Assembly (NCBI GenBank): GCA_913052135.1
Contig: CAJXDY010000010.1
Location: 1 to 57,293, forward strand
Source: UBA8106 sp913052135
GTDB taxonomy: Bacteria; Acidobacteriota; Vicinamibacteria; Vicinamibacterales; UBA823
Direction of reading: 5' to 3'
Length of the DNA stretch: 57,293 nucleotides
The notes below the pieces were generated by a model. That model was given only the letters and a program-made list of their open reading frames with translations. It did not search any database and was not told where the DNA came from. Below are positions 18,906 through 28,287 of the stretch, one piece after another; the stretch's first letter is position 1, and each line of letters starts with the position of its first letter. The translations under genes were made by a program, and so were the position numbers.

Positions 18906-19790
18906 TCAAGATTTCATGCCAAGGTCATCAAGCACCTGGTTGTTCTCCCTCCAGTTTGCTCGAACCTTCACGTGTAGATCTAAATACACTCTCGCGTCAA
19001 AAAAACGCTCGAGTTCAACTCTCGCCTCTTCACCTATCCGCTTAATCATCGTTCCACCTCGGCCTATGACGATAGGCTTCTGAGATGAATACTCGACCAA
19101 AATTGAACAATATAAGCGCATCAGTCCCTTTTCATTGATCTCTTCAAAGCGATCCATCACCACCGCACTCGAGAATGGAATCTCTGCTCGCGTGTGCTGT
19201 AACAGTTTCTCGCGTACAATTTCGGTCACGAAAAATCGTTCGGGCTGATCGAGTACAGAGTCGTTAGGGTACAAGGCCTCACCCTCTGGCAATTGGGACA
19301 GGATTAGGCGTTCAAGGTCATCCACGCCTTCACCATCAAGAGCGGATATGGGAACAAGGGCTGTGAAGTCATGCTGCTTCCGATACCAGTCCATCTTCGG
19401 CAGCAACGTGCTCTTTGCCACCCGATCAATCTTATTTAGAACCAGCACCACAGGTATGCGCACTTGTTCCAATAAGCGAACCAAAAATCGATCGCCAGCC
19501 CCTATCGATTTCGTGGCGTCTATTACAACACCGAGCGCATCCACTTGAGACATCGAGTCGAGCGCCATTTCAACCATGCGAACGTTCATTCGATGAAGTG
19601 GACGATGAATTCCTGGAGTGTCCATGAATACCACTTGACCTTGAGGATAGGACTTGACAGCCAAAATTCGATTTCGCGTTGTTTGAGGCTTATCCGAAAC
19701 GATGGCGACCTTACGCCCAACGATACGATTCAGCAGGGTGGATTTCCCTGCATTCGGTCGGCCAACCAAAGAGATAATCCCTGATCTCAT
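18906..19790 (-). CDS. era: GTPase Era
   Basis: Era binds the 3' end of 16S rRNA and assists 30S maturation. 294 residues: G1 GRPNAGKST (10-18), G2 around TTRNR, G3 DTPGIH, G4 NKID, then the C-terminal KH domain (VVMDRFEEIN, IGRGGTMIKRIGEEAR). Its start overlaps the ybeY stop by four bases (ATGA), a conserved bacterial arrangement in which both products act on 16S rRNA. Confidence 0.98.
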   Translation of the reverse strand: MRSGIISLVGRPNAGKSTLLNRIVGRKVAIVSDKPQTTRNRILAVKSYPQGQVVFMDTPGIHRPLHRMNVRMVEMALDSMSQVDALGVVIDATKSIGAGDRFLVRLLEQVRIPVVLVLNKIDRVAKSTLLPKMDWYRKQHDFTALVPISALDGEGVDDLERLILSQLPEGEALYPNDSVLDQPERFFVTEIVREKLLQHTRAEIPFSSAVVMDRFEEINEKGLMRLYCSILVEYSSQKPIVIGRGGTMIKRIGEEARVELERFFDARVYLDLHVKVRANWRENNQVLDDLGMKS

Positions 19791-20284
19791 TGCGCTCGTT
19801 GTCCTGCTCGCTCAATTAAACTCACCGGTAGTCCGCCACGCAGTCGGCACTGCTTCTCTAGTCGCACCATAAGTCCGGCATCATGTTCGTGGTTATAACC
19901 AAGGAGGTGTAACAGGCCGTGCAAAACAAGAATTCGTAACTCAACCCGCTTCGCATGACCAGCCTCACGAGCCTGACGACTCGCTCGACCCGTTGCAATC
20001 GCTATGTCGCCGAGATGAGAAGAACCGGTTTCTAAAGTGTTTGTTGCTCGTCTAGGATCCCGTTCATTCCAAGGAAAGGACAGGACATCAGTCACACGAT
20101 CAACTCCCCGAAATCGTCGATTAAGCGCCCGCATACGAGCGTCACTTACGAGAGCCACCGTAATAGAACCCGATGCAGATGGTGGTGCGACCAGTTGTAG
20201 CCACTGCTCTAGACCCGACCGTTGCACTCGACGGCCCGAGTGATCAGTGACCTCGACGCAGAGGCGAGTTGCTGAACGCTTCAC
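19787..20284 (-). CDS. ybeY: Endoribonuclease YbeY
   Basis: A zinc-dependent RNase of 16S rRNA 3'-end processing and 70S quality control. 165 residues from a GTG start. The zinc motif reads HGLLHLLGYNHEHD; the usual form is HGxLHLxGYDH, so the residue before the third histidine is Asn while the three histidines are kept. The substrate-side arginine region RRFRGVDRVTDVLSFPW is also present. Translationally coupled to era, with phoH upstream at about 60 bases, the common phoH-ybeY-era order. Confidence 0.95.
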   Translation of the reverse strand: MKRSATRLCVEVTDHSGRRVQRSGLEQWLQLVAPPSASGSITVALVSDARMRALNRRFRGVDRVTDVLSFPWNERDPRRATNTLETGSSHLGDIAIATGRASRQAREAGHAKRVELRILVLHGLLHLLGYNHEHDAGLMVRLEKQCRLRGGLPVSLIERAGQRAQ

Positions 20285-20344
20285 ATCATATCCATGAATA
20301 AACTGTAAGTGTCCTCATTTTAAAACCTTCATCACACTCGAAGT

Positions 20345-21343
20345 TCAATGCGGGTCTTCCGCATTAGGAGGAGTGGATTGGACAGGGGTCGTAGTTTCTG
20401 ATGTCAGAGAATGCTGTTCGTAGGCTCTTACGATTTGCTGAACCAGAGTGTGTCGCACCACATCTCGCTCATTAAAATAAATAAAACTGATGCCATTGAT
20501 CTCGTCTACAACATTCATAACTTCAATTAAACCTGAAACACGTCCAGCGGGTAAATCGACTTGGGTTATATCTCCGGTAATAACAGCTTTGGAACCCAGG
20601 CCTAAGCGAGTGAGAAACATCTTCATCTGTTCTGACGTAGTATTTTGCGCCTCGTCAAGAATTACGAATGCATCATTCAACGTCCGTCCTCGCATGAAAG
20701 CAAGGGGCGCAATTTCAATGACGCCACGATCCAGGAGTCGTTCGATCCGGTCACCATCGAGCATGTCATAAAGGGCGTCATATAGTGGACGTAGATAAGG
20801 ATTAACTTTCTCTTGGAGGTCGCCAGGTAAAAACCCGAGTTTTTCGCCAGCTTCGACTGCCGGGCGAGCCAGAATTATTCGATTAACTTTTTTTTCCATT
20901 AGGAACGATACCGCTTCGGCCATGGCCAGGTATGTCTTTCCTGTGCCAGCTGGTCCAACCCCAAAAACGATATCGAACTGCTCGATAGCCTTCAGATAGC
21001 GACGCTGCGTTACGCTTTTCGGAATAATTTGACGTTTCCCAGACAGCCGAACCGATCCTTTTAAGAAGTACTCTGTTAGATCAATGGCACCTTCTTGGAT
21101 AATGAGCTGTGCGGATTGTTTCACATCATCCTTTGCAAACTTGTGACCCTTGGTCTGCATAAGGTGGATCTGCGAAATAAGCCAGTCGACCAGAGAAGCA
21201 TTAGTCGGATCTCCGTCCACTACCAAAGTCTGACCATCGGTCGAAATCCGAACCTTGAACAACGCCTCAATGGTCTTCAGATTTTCGTCTAGAGTGCCGA
21301 ACAGAATTTCGTTCACTTCCGAGGGAACTTGAATCCGTTTCAT
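20345..21343 (-). CDS. PhoH-like ATPase
   Basis: A 332-residue cytoplasmic ATPase of the PhoH/PhoL family, which in this genomic setting (upstream of ybeY and era) is associated with RNA metabolism. An N-terminal KH-like region (about 20-90) precedes the P-loop domain: Walker A GPAGTGKTYLAMA, Walker B VILDEAQNTT, and GDITQVDLP. The acidic-polar C-terminus (SLTSETTTPVQSTPPNAEDPH) is not conserved in the family. An ATG start at 21343 is clear. The literature symbol varies (phoH, phoL, ybeZ), so none is given. Confidence 0.94.
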   Translation of the reverse strand: MKRIQVPSEVNEILFGTLDENLKTIEALFKVRISTDGQTLVVDGDPTNASLVDWLISQIHLMQTKGHKFAKDDVKQSAQLIIQEGAIDLTEYFLKGSVRLSGKRQIIPKSVTQRRYLKAIEQFDIVFGVGPAGTGKTYLAMAEAVSFLMEKKVNRIILARPAVEAGEKLGFLPGDLQEKVNPYLRPLYDALYDMLDGDRIERLLDRGVIEIAPLAFMRGRTLNDAFVILDEAQNTTSEQMKMFLTRLGLGSKAVITGDITQVDLPAGRVSGLIEVMNVVDEINGISFIYFNERDVVRHTLVQQIVRAYEQHSLTSETTTPVQSTPPNAEDPH

Positions 21344-21416
21344 GAAAGAAAAATACTGCTATCTCCTTCTCTATCAATACATTATGAAAAGATTCTAGAT
21401 CGCCCTAATAGATGGG

Positions 21417-23192
21417 TCAACCTTCGGTTCGCAAGGAGAGTTCTTTTAGCTGGCGCGCATCAACATCGGATGGGGCATCGCTCATCAAGTCAACTGCCGT
21501 CGTCGTCTTGGGAAAGGCAATTACGTCACGAATTGAATTCTCTTGGGCCAACAAGGCAACCAACCGGTCCAAACCCAGGGCGATACCACTATGCGGCGGC
21601 GTACCAAACTTCAGTGCATCGAGAAAAAATCCGAATCGTAAACTCGCCTCTTCTTCACTAATATTCAATAAGGAAAAAATCTTCCGTTGTAACGTCTGAT
21701 CGTGAATTCGAGTGCTTCCGCCACCGATTTCAGTCCCATTCACTACGAGATCGTACGACTTCGCACAAACTGCTTCTGGCTGTTCGTCTAACTTCTTTAC
21801 ATCTTCATCAACTGGAGCCGTAAACGGATGATGCATTGACACATAGCGTTGATCTGTATCATCCCATTCCAAAAGCGGAAAATTCACCACCCATGCAAAT
21901 TCATATCTACTCGGGTCCAGCAGTTTAGCCTTGGCCGCAAGTTCTAGACGCAGATGCCCAAGAAGTTTTGAGGCTTTGATCGGATCGCCACTCACCATTA
22001 GCAGCAAGTCAGCTTCTCCAACCTTACCCATCGTTATCGCACGACGGAGCGTCTCTTCACCAGCAGCCTTCAAAATTGAACTCTGAACCTCCCCACCAGT
22101 TCCCAATCGTGCCCACACAAGCCCCGTCGCGCCCAAGGCAACAGCGCGGGCTACCAAATCATCGAGTTCTCGTCTTGAAGCCCCTCCAGCACCAGTCACC
22201 GTTAGAGCTCGAACGACATCGCCTGATCGAATCGCATCGCGAAATATTCCGAATGAAGAATCCGAAAAAACTTCAGAAATATCCTCAATGGGCATTTCAC
22301 AGCGTAGATCAGGCTTGTCTGTTCCGTATCGAGTCATCGCCTCCGCATAAGGAATTCGCCGAAACGGTGTTTCGAGAGGTTTGTGACCTGCCGCCGTAAA
22401 CACCGCTTGCATCAACGATTCAATGATGCCGAAGACCATCTCTGGCGTAGCGAATGACATTTCTACATCGATCTGTGTAAATTCTGGTTGCCTATCTGCA
22501 CGCAGATCCTCGTCACGAAAACACCTAGCAATCTGGTAGTACCGATCCATGCCTGCAATCATCAATATTTGTTTAAAAATCTGAGGAGATTGAGGTAATG
22601 CATAAAACTCACCAGGATGTACGCGACTGGGAACAAGATAATCCCGTGCACCCTCAGGCGTTGACTTCGTCAACAGAGGCGTCTCAATTTCAAGAAACTC
22701 ATGCTGATCGAAGAATTGCCGGATACTCATGGTCACGCGATGCCGCAACACGATGTTCTGTTGCATTCGGTGACCACGTAAATCAAGGTACCGATACCGG
22801 AGACGCAAATCCTCCGAAACTGCAACATTCTCGGTTATCTGAAATGGGGGACGATCAGACTCGTTTAATACAAGGATCTTCCGCGCCGCGATCTCAACCG
22901 TACCGGTGTCTATCTTGCTATTAACGGTATCCGCAGACCTCAATTCCACAGGTCCAATCACAGCAACGACAAATTCTGGTCGCAGCCGTTTTGCTACCGG
23001 ACGGAGCGCCTCGTCTTCTCTCACGACCACCTGCGTTGTTCCAAACCTGTCTCTGACATCAATAAAGATCAATGAGCCAAGATCGCGCACCCTATCCACC
23101 CAACCCAGCAACACTGCGTCATGACCAACATCGGACTCACGAAGAGCTCCACATGTATGGGTTCGAACAAGTTCACCAAGATAATCAGTCAT
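21417..23192 (-). CDS. aspS: Aspartyl-tRNA synthetase, bacterial type
   Basis: A class II synthetase of 591 residues that charges tRNA-Asp. The N-terminal OB-fold anticodon domain (GWVDRVRDLGSLIFIDVRDR) and catalytic core motifs are visible: motif 2 FRDEDLRADRQPEFTQID, the bacterial GAD insertion (about 290-420), and motif 3 GIALGLDRLVALL. The GAD insertion marks the bacterial type; whether the enzyme also charges tRNA-Asn cannot be told from sequence alone. It follows hisS by about 35 bases on the same strand, a common aspS-hisS pairing. Confidence 0.97.
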   Translation of the reverse strand: MTDYLGELVRTHTCGALRESDVGHDAVLLGWVDRVRDLGSLIFIDVRDRFGTTQVVVREDEALRPVAKRLRPEFVVAVIGPVELRSADTVNSKIDTGTVEIAARKILVLNESDRPPFQITENVAVSEDLRLRYRYLDLRGHRMQQNIVLRHRVTMSIRQFFDQHEFLEIETPLLTKSTPEGARDYLVPSRVHPGEFYALPQSPQIFKQILMIAGMDRYYQIARCFRDEDLRADRQPEFTQIDVEMSFATPEMVFGIIESLMQAVFTAAGHKPLETPFRRIPYAEAMTRYGTDKPDLRCEMPIEDISEVFSDSSFGIFRDAIRSGDVVRALTVTGAGGASRRELDDLVARAVALGATGLVWARLGTGGEVQSSILKAAGEETLRRAITMGKVGEADLLLMVSGDPIKASKLLGHLRLELAAKAKLLDPSRYEFAWVVNFPLLEWDDTDQRYVSMHHPFTAPVDEDVKKLDEQPEAVCAKSYDLVVNGTEIGGGSTRIHDQTLQRKIFSLLNISEEEASLRFGFFLDALKFGTPPHSGIALGLDRLVALLAQENSIRDVIAFPKTTTAVDLMSDAPSDVDARQLKELSLRTEG

Positions 23193-23227
23193 TAACTATT
23201 GTTAAGCCTCACATACGCTACGACACA

Positions 23228-24484
23228 TCATTGCCCAGGCTCGGTAGTTTTTAAGAGTTCAAGAAGTGAGTCTCGAGCCACCGCTCTTTGTTCACCTGTT
23301 GTCATATCTTTAAGAGTAACCTCACCTCGCGCGAGTTCGTCTCCTCCTACGATGACCACGTAGCGAGCACCAGCACGGTCGGCCCGTTTCATTTGCGACT
23401 TCGCACTCCGCCGGTCATAGTCAATTAGAGTACGCAGACCCGCATCGCGCAGCGTTTTCGCGACGATGAACGCCTCTTCCCGCACATCTTCACCGAAACT
23501 TGCCACAAACGCATCGGGAACCGATGCCATCACACGGTTTTCCGGTAAGGCGAGTACAAGCCTTTCAAGTCCAGCTGCAAAACCAATTCCAGCCCGATCT
23601 GGACCACCCAGTTGCTTAACCAACCCATCATACCGTCCACCACCCAGTAAAGCATTTTGGGCTCCTAACGACGCTTGGACTAATTCGAACGTTGTTCGAG
23701 TGTAGTAGTCGAGCCCACGCACTAGTCGATGTGAGATGGCAAAAGCCTGCCCGTAACGATTTAAGTAGCCCTGCACTTCCTCAAAATGTTTTCTACAATC
23801 AACACAGAGATAATCAACAGAGTGTGGTAACGCATCGATAATTGCCTGGTCAGCAGTAATCTTACAATCAAAAATCCGGAGAGGGTTCGTCTTGGCACGA
23901 CGTTGACAGTCGCCACACAGTCGCTCCACATCATCGCCGAGCGCTTTCACCAAGGCCGCACTGAATTTCGGTCGGCACTTGGGGCAACCCACAGAATTAA
24001 TCACAAGGTCACTTCCCGTAATCCCAAGAGCATGGATCAATGATGCCGCCATCTCCATAACTTCAGCATCAATCGAAGGGTCAGCCACACCGAAGACTTC
24101 TACATTAAGCTGGTGAAATTGACGGTAGCGACCTTTCTGTGGTCGCTCGTATCGGAACATCGGTCCCAGACTGTACAGCTTGGGCTGCACCAGCGCTTGT
24201 TCAAGCGCATGCTCTACAAATGCACGGACCACCCCTGGCGTTGCTTCAGGTCGTAACGTGACGCGCTCATCACCCCTATCGGTAAACGAGTACATCTCTT
24301 TTTGAACAATATCGGTTGTCTGACCTGTTCCCTTGGTAAATAATTCCTCTCGCTCGATGATCGGCGTTCGAATTTCAGTGTACCCATATAGTTCACAGAC
24401 CCGTCGCGCTGTCATCTCGACATACTGCCAACGCTCCACCTGGCCAGGAACAATGTCTCGAGTTCCGCGGACGCTTGATATCAT
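23228..24484 (-). CDS. hisS: Histidyl-tRNA synthetase
   Basis: A class II synthetase of 418 residues from the ATG at 24484; the frame extends one codon upstream to a TTG. Visible are the start region SSVRGTRDIVPGQVERW, motif 2 (GPMFRYERPQKGRYRQFHQ), the histidine A motif LVRGLDYYTRTTFE and motif 3 GIGFAAGLERLVLAL, with a C-terminal anticodon-binding domain (LIDYDRRSAKSQMKRADRAG). Also present is a CPKC/CGDC-type cysteine set in the insertion domain (GCPKCRPK, LCGDCQRR, CVDCRKH), a possible zinc site seen in some HisRS. It is divergent from moaA over about 80 AT-rich bases. Confidence 0.97.
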   Translation of the reverse strand: MISSVRGTRDIVPGQVERWQYVEMTARRVCELYGYTEIRTPIIEREELFTKGTGQTTDIVQKEMYSFTDRGDERVTLRPEATPGVVRAFVEHALEQALVQPKLYSLGPMFRYERPQKGRYRQFHQLNVEVFGVADPSIDAEVMEMAASLIHALGITGSDLVINSVGCPKCRPKFSAALVKALGDDVERLCGDCQRRAKTNPLRIFDCKITADQAIIDALPHSVDYLCVDCRKHFEEVQGYLNRYGQAFAISHRLVRGLDYYTRTTFELVQASLGAQNALLGGGRYDGLVKQLGGPDRAGIGFAAGLERLVLALPENRVMASVPDAFVASFGEDVREEAFIVAKTLRDAGLRTLIDYDRRSAKSQMKRADRAGARYVVIVGGDELARGEVTLKDMTTGEQRAVARDSLLELLKTTEPGQ

Positions 24485-24567
24485 CAAATGTCCTTAAACT
24501 AGACGTTCGCGCATTTAGGTAACCATACAAGTCATAATTTAATAATCATGGCATAATTATCTGAGCC

Positions 24568-25590
24568 ATGCGAGTTACTGACACACTCAATCGTCCGATG
24601 ACTAGTTTACGGATTTCGGTCACCGACAGGTGTAATCTGCGCTGCAATTACTGCATGCCTGAAGATCACTACACCTGGCTTCCCCGTGAGAACATACTCA
24701 GCTACGAAGAGATAGTCAGACTTGTTGATGTGTTTATGTCTCTGGGCGTAGATCGATTACGCATAACGGGTGGCGAACCACTGTTGCGTGAGAACTTGCC
24801 GTCACTGATTGAACAACTAGCGGCACGCAGCAACTTACGCGATTTAGCCCTTACAACGAACGCCGTCAAATTGGCGAGTCAAGCCTCCGTCCTCCGAGCA
24901 GCGGGATTGCATCGTGTCACGATAAGCTTGGACACACTTCAACCCAAGCGGTTCTTTGACCTTACAAAATTTGACGTACACAAATCAGTCCTAACGGGTA
25001 TCGAAGCGGCGATCAATGCCGGCTTTCAAAACATTAAGCTAGACACTGTTGTCATTCGAGGTGTGAATGATGACGAACTTGTCGCACTTCTTGAATATGC
25101 CAAACGTTTGGGTGTGGAAATTCGTTTCATAGAGTACATGGATGTCGGGGGTGCGACTCAGTGGTCAAGTGCTTCAGTTGTGTCTCGCAAGGAAATGCTG
25201 ACGTCCATCAGTGACCATTTTGGCTCAATCACTCCCATCCATGCACAAACTGCGGCGCCAGCTGATCGCTTCAAGCTCCCTGATGGGACAATATTCGGAG
25301 TTATCTCATCGACTACCCAGCCATTCTGCCAATTGTGCGATCGAAGTCGACTTACAGCTGATGGTCTCTGGTACCTCTGTCTTTATGCACAAGAAGGGGT
25401 CGACCTACGACAGCATCTAAGAGACGGTACGCCACCAGATGAAATCGCATCAATCATTCAGAACAAATGGTCCGTTCGGAACGACCGTGGAGCCGAAGCT
25501 CGCGTCGCCACACCCGGACGCACTACCTTCATACCACTTGGACGGTTACGAGAAGAACCACACCTTGAAATGCACACCAGAGGTGGCTAA
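24568..25590 (+). CDS. moaA: GTP 3',8-cyclase MoaA
   Basis: A radical SAM enzyme that, with MoaC, converts GTP to the pyranopterin precursor of molybdenum cofactor. 340 residues. The N-terminal [4Fe-4S] site is CNLRCNYC (Cys22, 26, 29), followed by ITGGEPLLR. The C-terminal second cluster reads C-x2-C-x13-C (FCQLCDRSRLT ... LCLYAQ), and the protein ends in the conserved GG. No Shine-Dalgarno precedes the ATG, and CATAAT lies about ten bases upstream, so the message may have a very short leader. Other moa genes are not in the window. The Mo-dependent MsrP lies 2 kb away. Confidence 0.97.
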   Translation: MRVTDTLNRPMTSLRISVTDRCNLRCNYCMPEDHYTWLPRENILSYEEIVRLVDVFMSLGVDRLRITGGEPLLRENLPSLIEQLAARSNLRDLALTTNAVKLASQASVLRAAGLHRVTISLDTLQPKRFFDLTKFDVHKSVLTGIEAAINAGFQNIKLDTVVIRGVNDDELVALLEYAKRLGVEIRFIEYMDVGGATQWSSASVVSRKEMLTSISDHFGSITPIHAQTAAPADRFKLPDGTIFGVISSTTQPFCQLCDRSRLTADGLWYLCLYAQEGVDLRQHLRDGTPPDEIASIIQNKWSVRNDRGAEARVATPGRTTFIPLGRLREEPHLEMHTRGG

Positions 25591-25716
25591 AGGCACTCTC
25601 AAAACAACCTAAATTTTTTCAGTTCTTACACCATCTGTATTAAAGAGGCGGGTCCAATGAAAAATTGGATTAGCACTCGTTAAGGAAGAAGTCATTCACC
25701 AGGGATATTACAAACA

Positions 25717-26565
25717 GTGCGCCTTCATGTTTCGACATCGATCGTTATATGGATGCTTAGTATAACGATCGGGACAAGCACCTTCACCGCAACACCAACG
25801 AGTGGACCATTCGATCATAGTTACCAAGCTTACGCGAAACTACTATCAGCTCATGTGATTAATCAACGAGTAAATTACGTTAAGCTTGTGAATGCTCGAA
25901 CGTCACTCGCTACCATTATTGAATCTATAGCAGCCGTATCAGCCAAAGACTTCCAACGGTGGTCTGAACATCAACAACTTGCCTATTGGATCAACGCGTA
26001 CAATCTCTTCACCCTCAAAGCGATCGTCGACCATTACCCTATCAAAAGTAGTTGGCTGAGTTGGTATCCTCGCAATAGCATCAAACAGATTGAAGGGGTA
26101 TGGGATGTCATTCCTTGGCATGCGGCAGGACGCATTGTGACGCTCGACCAAATCGAGCACGAAATTATGCGACCTACTTTTAAACAACCGCTCATACATT
26201 TTGCAATCAACTGTGCCGCTCTGAGTTGCCCACCTCTAAGCTCACAACCGTATCGATCGGAAACACTAATAGAACAACTTGTAACTTCGACCCGACAAGC
26301 CTTGACCCAATCCGCATGGTTGAAAATTGAAGAAAGGACACTGCGTGTTACAGCAATTTTGAATTGGTATGGAGAAGATTTTACAACTGAATACGCCCAC
26401 AGCGTTACAGCTAACGGCTCATACCGCGATCGAGCCATTCTTGGACTAATTGCGAGATACGGTCCGCCAGCAGCCCAAGCAATTGCCCGAGTTCCGAATA
26501 CGCGTATAAGATTTCTTGCTTACGATTGGTCTCTTAACGACGTCACCGACACGGGGCGCCAATAG
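25717..26565 (+). CDS. Exported DUF547 protein
   Basis: A 282-residue protein with an N-terminal signal peptide (hydrophobic residues 5-20, ending near TFTATP) and a DUF547 domain. Its hallmarks are YAKLLSAHVINQRVNYVKL, then EHQQLAYWINAYNLFTLKAIVDHYP, and the IHFAINCAALSCPPL segment with two cysteines and a His. DUF547 is of unknown biochemical function, although a cysteine-peptidase-like fold has been proposed for the family. The start is GTG at 25717 with an AGGGA about ten bases upstream. Its last 46 bases overlap, tail to tail, the end of msrQ on the other strand. Confidence 0.88.
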   Translation: MRLHVSTSIVIWMLSITIGTSTFTATPTSGPFDHSYQAYAKLLSAHVINQRVNYVKLVNARTSLATIIESIAAVSAKDFQRWSEHQQLAYWINAYNLFTLKAIVDHYPIKSSWLSWYPRNSIKQIEGVWDVIPWHAAGRIVTLDQIEHEIMRPTFKQPLIHFAINCAALSCPPLSSQPYRSETLIEQLVTSTRQALTQSAWLKIEERTLRVTAILNWYGEDFTTEYAHSVTANGSYRDRAILGLIARYGPPAAQAIARVPNTRIRFLAYDWSLNDVTDTGRQ

Positions 26566-27131
26566 TTGAAAACCAGCCTGGCCATCAATAACACTGCCAG
26601 CACGATCGCATAGACAAGAGGTCGCCTTAAGTCTATTTTCGCTTGCCACAAAAAGTGAACGACCCCCGCAGTTGCACAGAAGTAGATCAAACGGTGCAAG
26701 ACCTTCCAGCGATGTCCTCCAAGACGGCGAATCATCGCTTGCGATGAGGTCACCGCAAGCGGGATCAGCAACACAAATCCAAGAAAACCGACTGTAATAT
26801 AAGGTCGCTCGATGATGTCCTCAATGATGTAGTCAAACGCAAAGAATTGATCCAGAACGATATAGGTCAGGAAATGAAGACTGGCGTAGAAGAAGGCGAA
26901 CAGTCCCAACATCCGTCTAAAACGTGACAGGACATTCCAACCTGTAAACCGTCGAATCGGAGTCAACGCCAACGTAACTAGGAGGATACGTAGACTCCAG
27001 ATGCCGGTGTCGTGCGTAATGACCTCAATGGGATTCGCACCTAAATTTCCAAGGAAAGTTCGAAAAAGCAATACACTCGCTGGCGTAAGGCCAAGGAAAA
27101 ACACGAGTGACTCGATGTGCCCAACCCTCAC
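26520..27131 (-). CDS. msrQ: Protein-methionine-sulfoxide reductase heme-binding subunit MsrQ
   Basis: The membrane heme b partner that passes electrons from the quinone pool or a flavin reductase to periplasmic MsrP. 203 residues, typical, with six hydrophobic segments of the ferric-reductase-like fold and histidines placed as heme ligands (LHFLTYIVL; GGHRWKVLHRLIYFCATAGVVHF). It starts at a GTG with GAAGAG four bases upstream, 36 bases after msrP, so the two form an operon. Its 3' end overlaps the DUF547 gene by 46 bases. Confidence 0.94.
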   Translation of the reverse strand: MRVGHIESLVFFLGLTPASVLLFRTFLGNLGANPIEVITHDTGIWSLRILLVTLALTPIRRFTGWNVLSRFRRMLGLFAFFYASLHFLTYIVLDQFFAFDYIIEDIIERPYITVGFLGFVLLIPLAVTSSQAMIRRLGGHRWKVLHRLIYFCATAGVVHFLWQAKIDLRRPLVYAIVLAVLLMARLVFNYWRPVSVTSLRDQS

Positions 27132-27167
27132 GTTACTCTTCAGTTCTCTATTCTCAGCCTTTCAAAT

Positions 27168-28127
27168 CTAATAGTTTCTTCTGAGGTCCATTCCGGAATA
27201 GAGCGACGCAACCTCATCACCGTATCCATTAAACATTTCGGTCGCCTGCCTGAAGAACTTGCCTATGCGCCGCTCGCGTGCTTGACTCCAACGCGGATGG
27301 TCAACGGTAGGATTCACGTTAGCGTAAAACCCGTATTCACTTGGTGCGGCGACATTCCATGCGGTTCTCGGTTGCTCATTCGTAAAACGCATTCTCACGA
27401 TTGATTTAACACTCTTGAAACCGTATTTCCAGGGCACCATTAGTCGGAGGGGCGCACCGTTTTGGTTGAGCAGCGTCTTTCCGTAAAGACCCACTACCAA
27501 GATGGTCAAGGGATGCATCGCTTCGTCCATTCGTAGTCCTTCAATATAAGGCCAGCTCAGAATCGCTCGGCGCTGACCTGGCATTTCTTCTGGACGATAG
27601 ACGGTTGTGAGCTCGATGAATTTTGCGTTTGAAGTAGGCTCAAATCGATTAATGAGTGTCGATAAAGGAAACCCAACCCACGGAACTACCATCGACCATG
27701 CCTCAACACAGCGCAGTCGATAGATCCGCTCTTCAAACGTTATCCCTTTAAGCAGATCCTCAAGATCATACTCAGCAGCTTTGTTCACATGGCCTTCAAC
27801 CTTGACAGACCATGGCTTAACCGTCAGTTCATGCGCATGCCGAGCTGGATCACCTTTGTCGAGACCAAATTCATAGAAATTATTGTAACTGGTAATATCG
27901 CTAAAAGAGTTCGGCTCCTCGTTCGTACTGAACGCACTAGTCTGAATGTCAGGAATGGTCTCCTGGGAACCCGCTCGTAGGTTAGTTGCAGAACTAAGCG
28001 CGAATGCCCCTGTCGCCAATCCAAGCGCCGCACCCGAAGTGCCTTGAATAAATTGCCGGCGATTGAGGTACGTGCGTTCGTCGGTAATTTCCGATGAAAG
28101 AATACTGTTCCGTCGTTGTACTAGCAT
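27168..28127 (-). CDS. msrP: Protein-methionine-sulfoxide reductase catalytic subunit MsrP
   Basis: A periplasmic molybdoenzyme that repairs oxidised methionine in envelope proteins. 319 residues. The twin-arginine signal is NRRQFIQ (Arg23-Arg24) followed by a hydrophobic stretch, which fits export of a folded Mo-cofactor protein. The Mo-coordinating cysteine is Cys140 in YRLRCVEAWSMVVPW; further signatures are PYIEGLRMDEAMHPLT and MVPWKYGFKSVKSI. A GAGAGG four bases before the ATG supports the start. It is followed directly by msrQ. The nearby moaA supplies a cofactor-pathway enzyme. Confidence 0.96.
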   Translation of the reverse strand: MLVQRRNSILSSEITDERTYLNRRQFIQGTSGAALGLATGAFALSSATNLRAGSQETIPDIQTSAFSTNEEPNSFSDITSYNNFYEFGLDKGDPARHAHELTVKPWSVKVEGHVNKAAEYDLEDLLKGITFEERIYRLRCVEAWSMVVPWVGFPLSTLINRFEPTSNAKFIELTTVYRPEEMPGQRRAILSWPYIEGLRMDEAMHPLTILVVGLYGKTLLNQNGAPLRLMVPWKYGFKSVKSIVRMRFTNEQPRTAWNVAAPSEYGFYANVNPTVDHPRWSQARERRIGKFFRQATEMFNGYGDEVASLYSGMDLRRNY

Positions 28128-28287
28128 GGAGCCTCTCTTCTTTCAGTTACCCTATCACTCCATCCAGACATATCATCTAATTGTATGATGTCATCGTCTA
28201 TTGAAGATACACAAGTAACCCAATCTTTTACACCCTTGTCGAACATTGACGATCCCACATTTCACATTTCCAGCGCCGAACTCGTCA

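Noticed and set aside
25653..25669. Terminator hairpin after moaA
   Set aside because: A 6-base inverted repeat is present but no U-tract follows.
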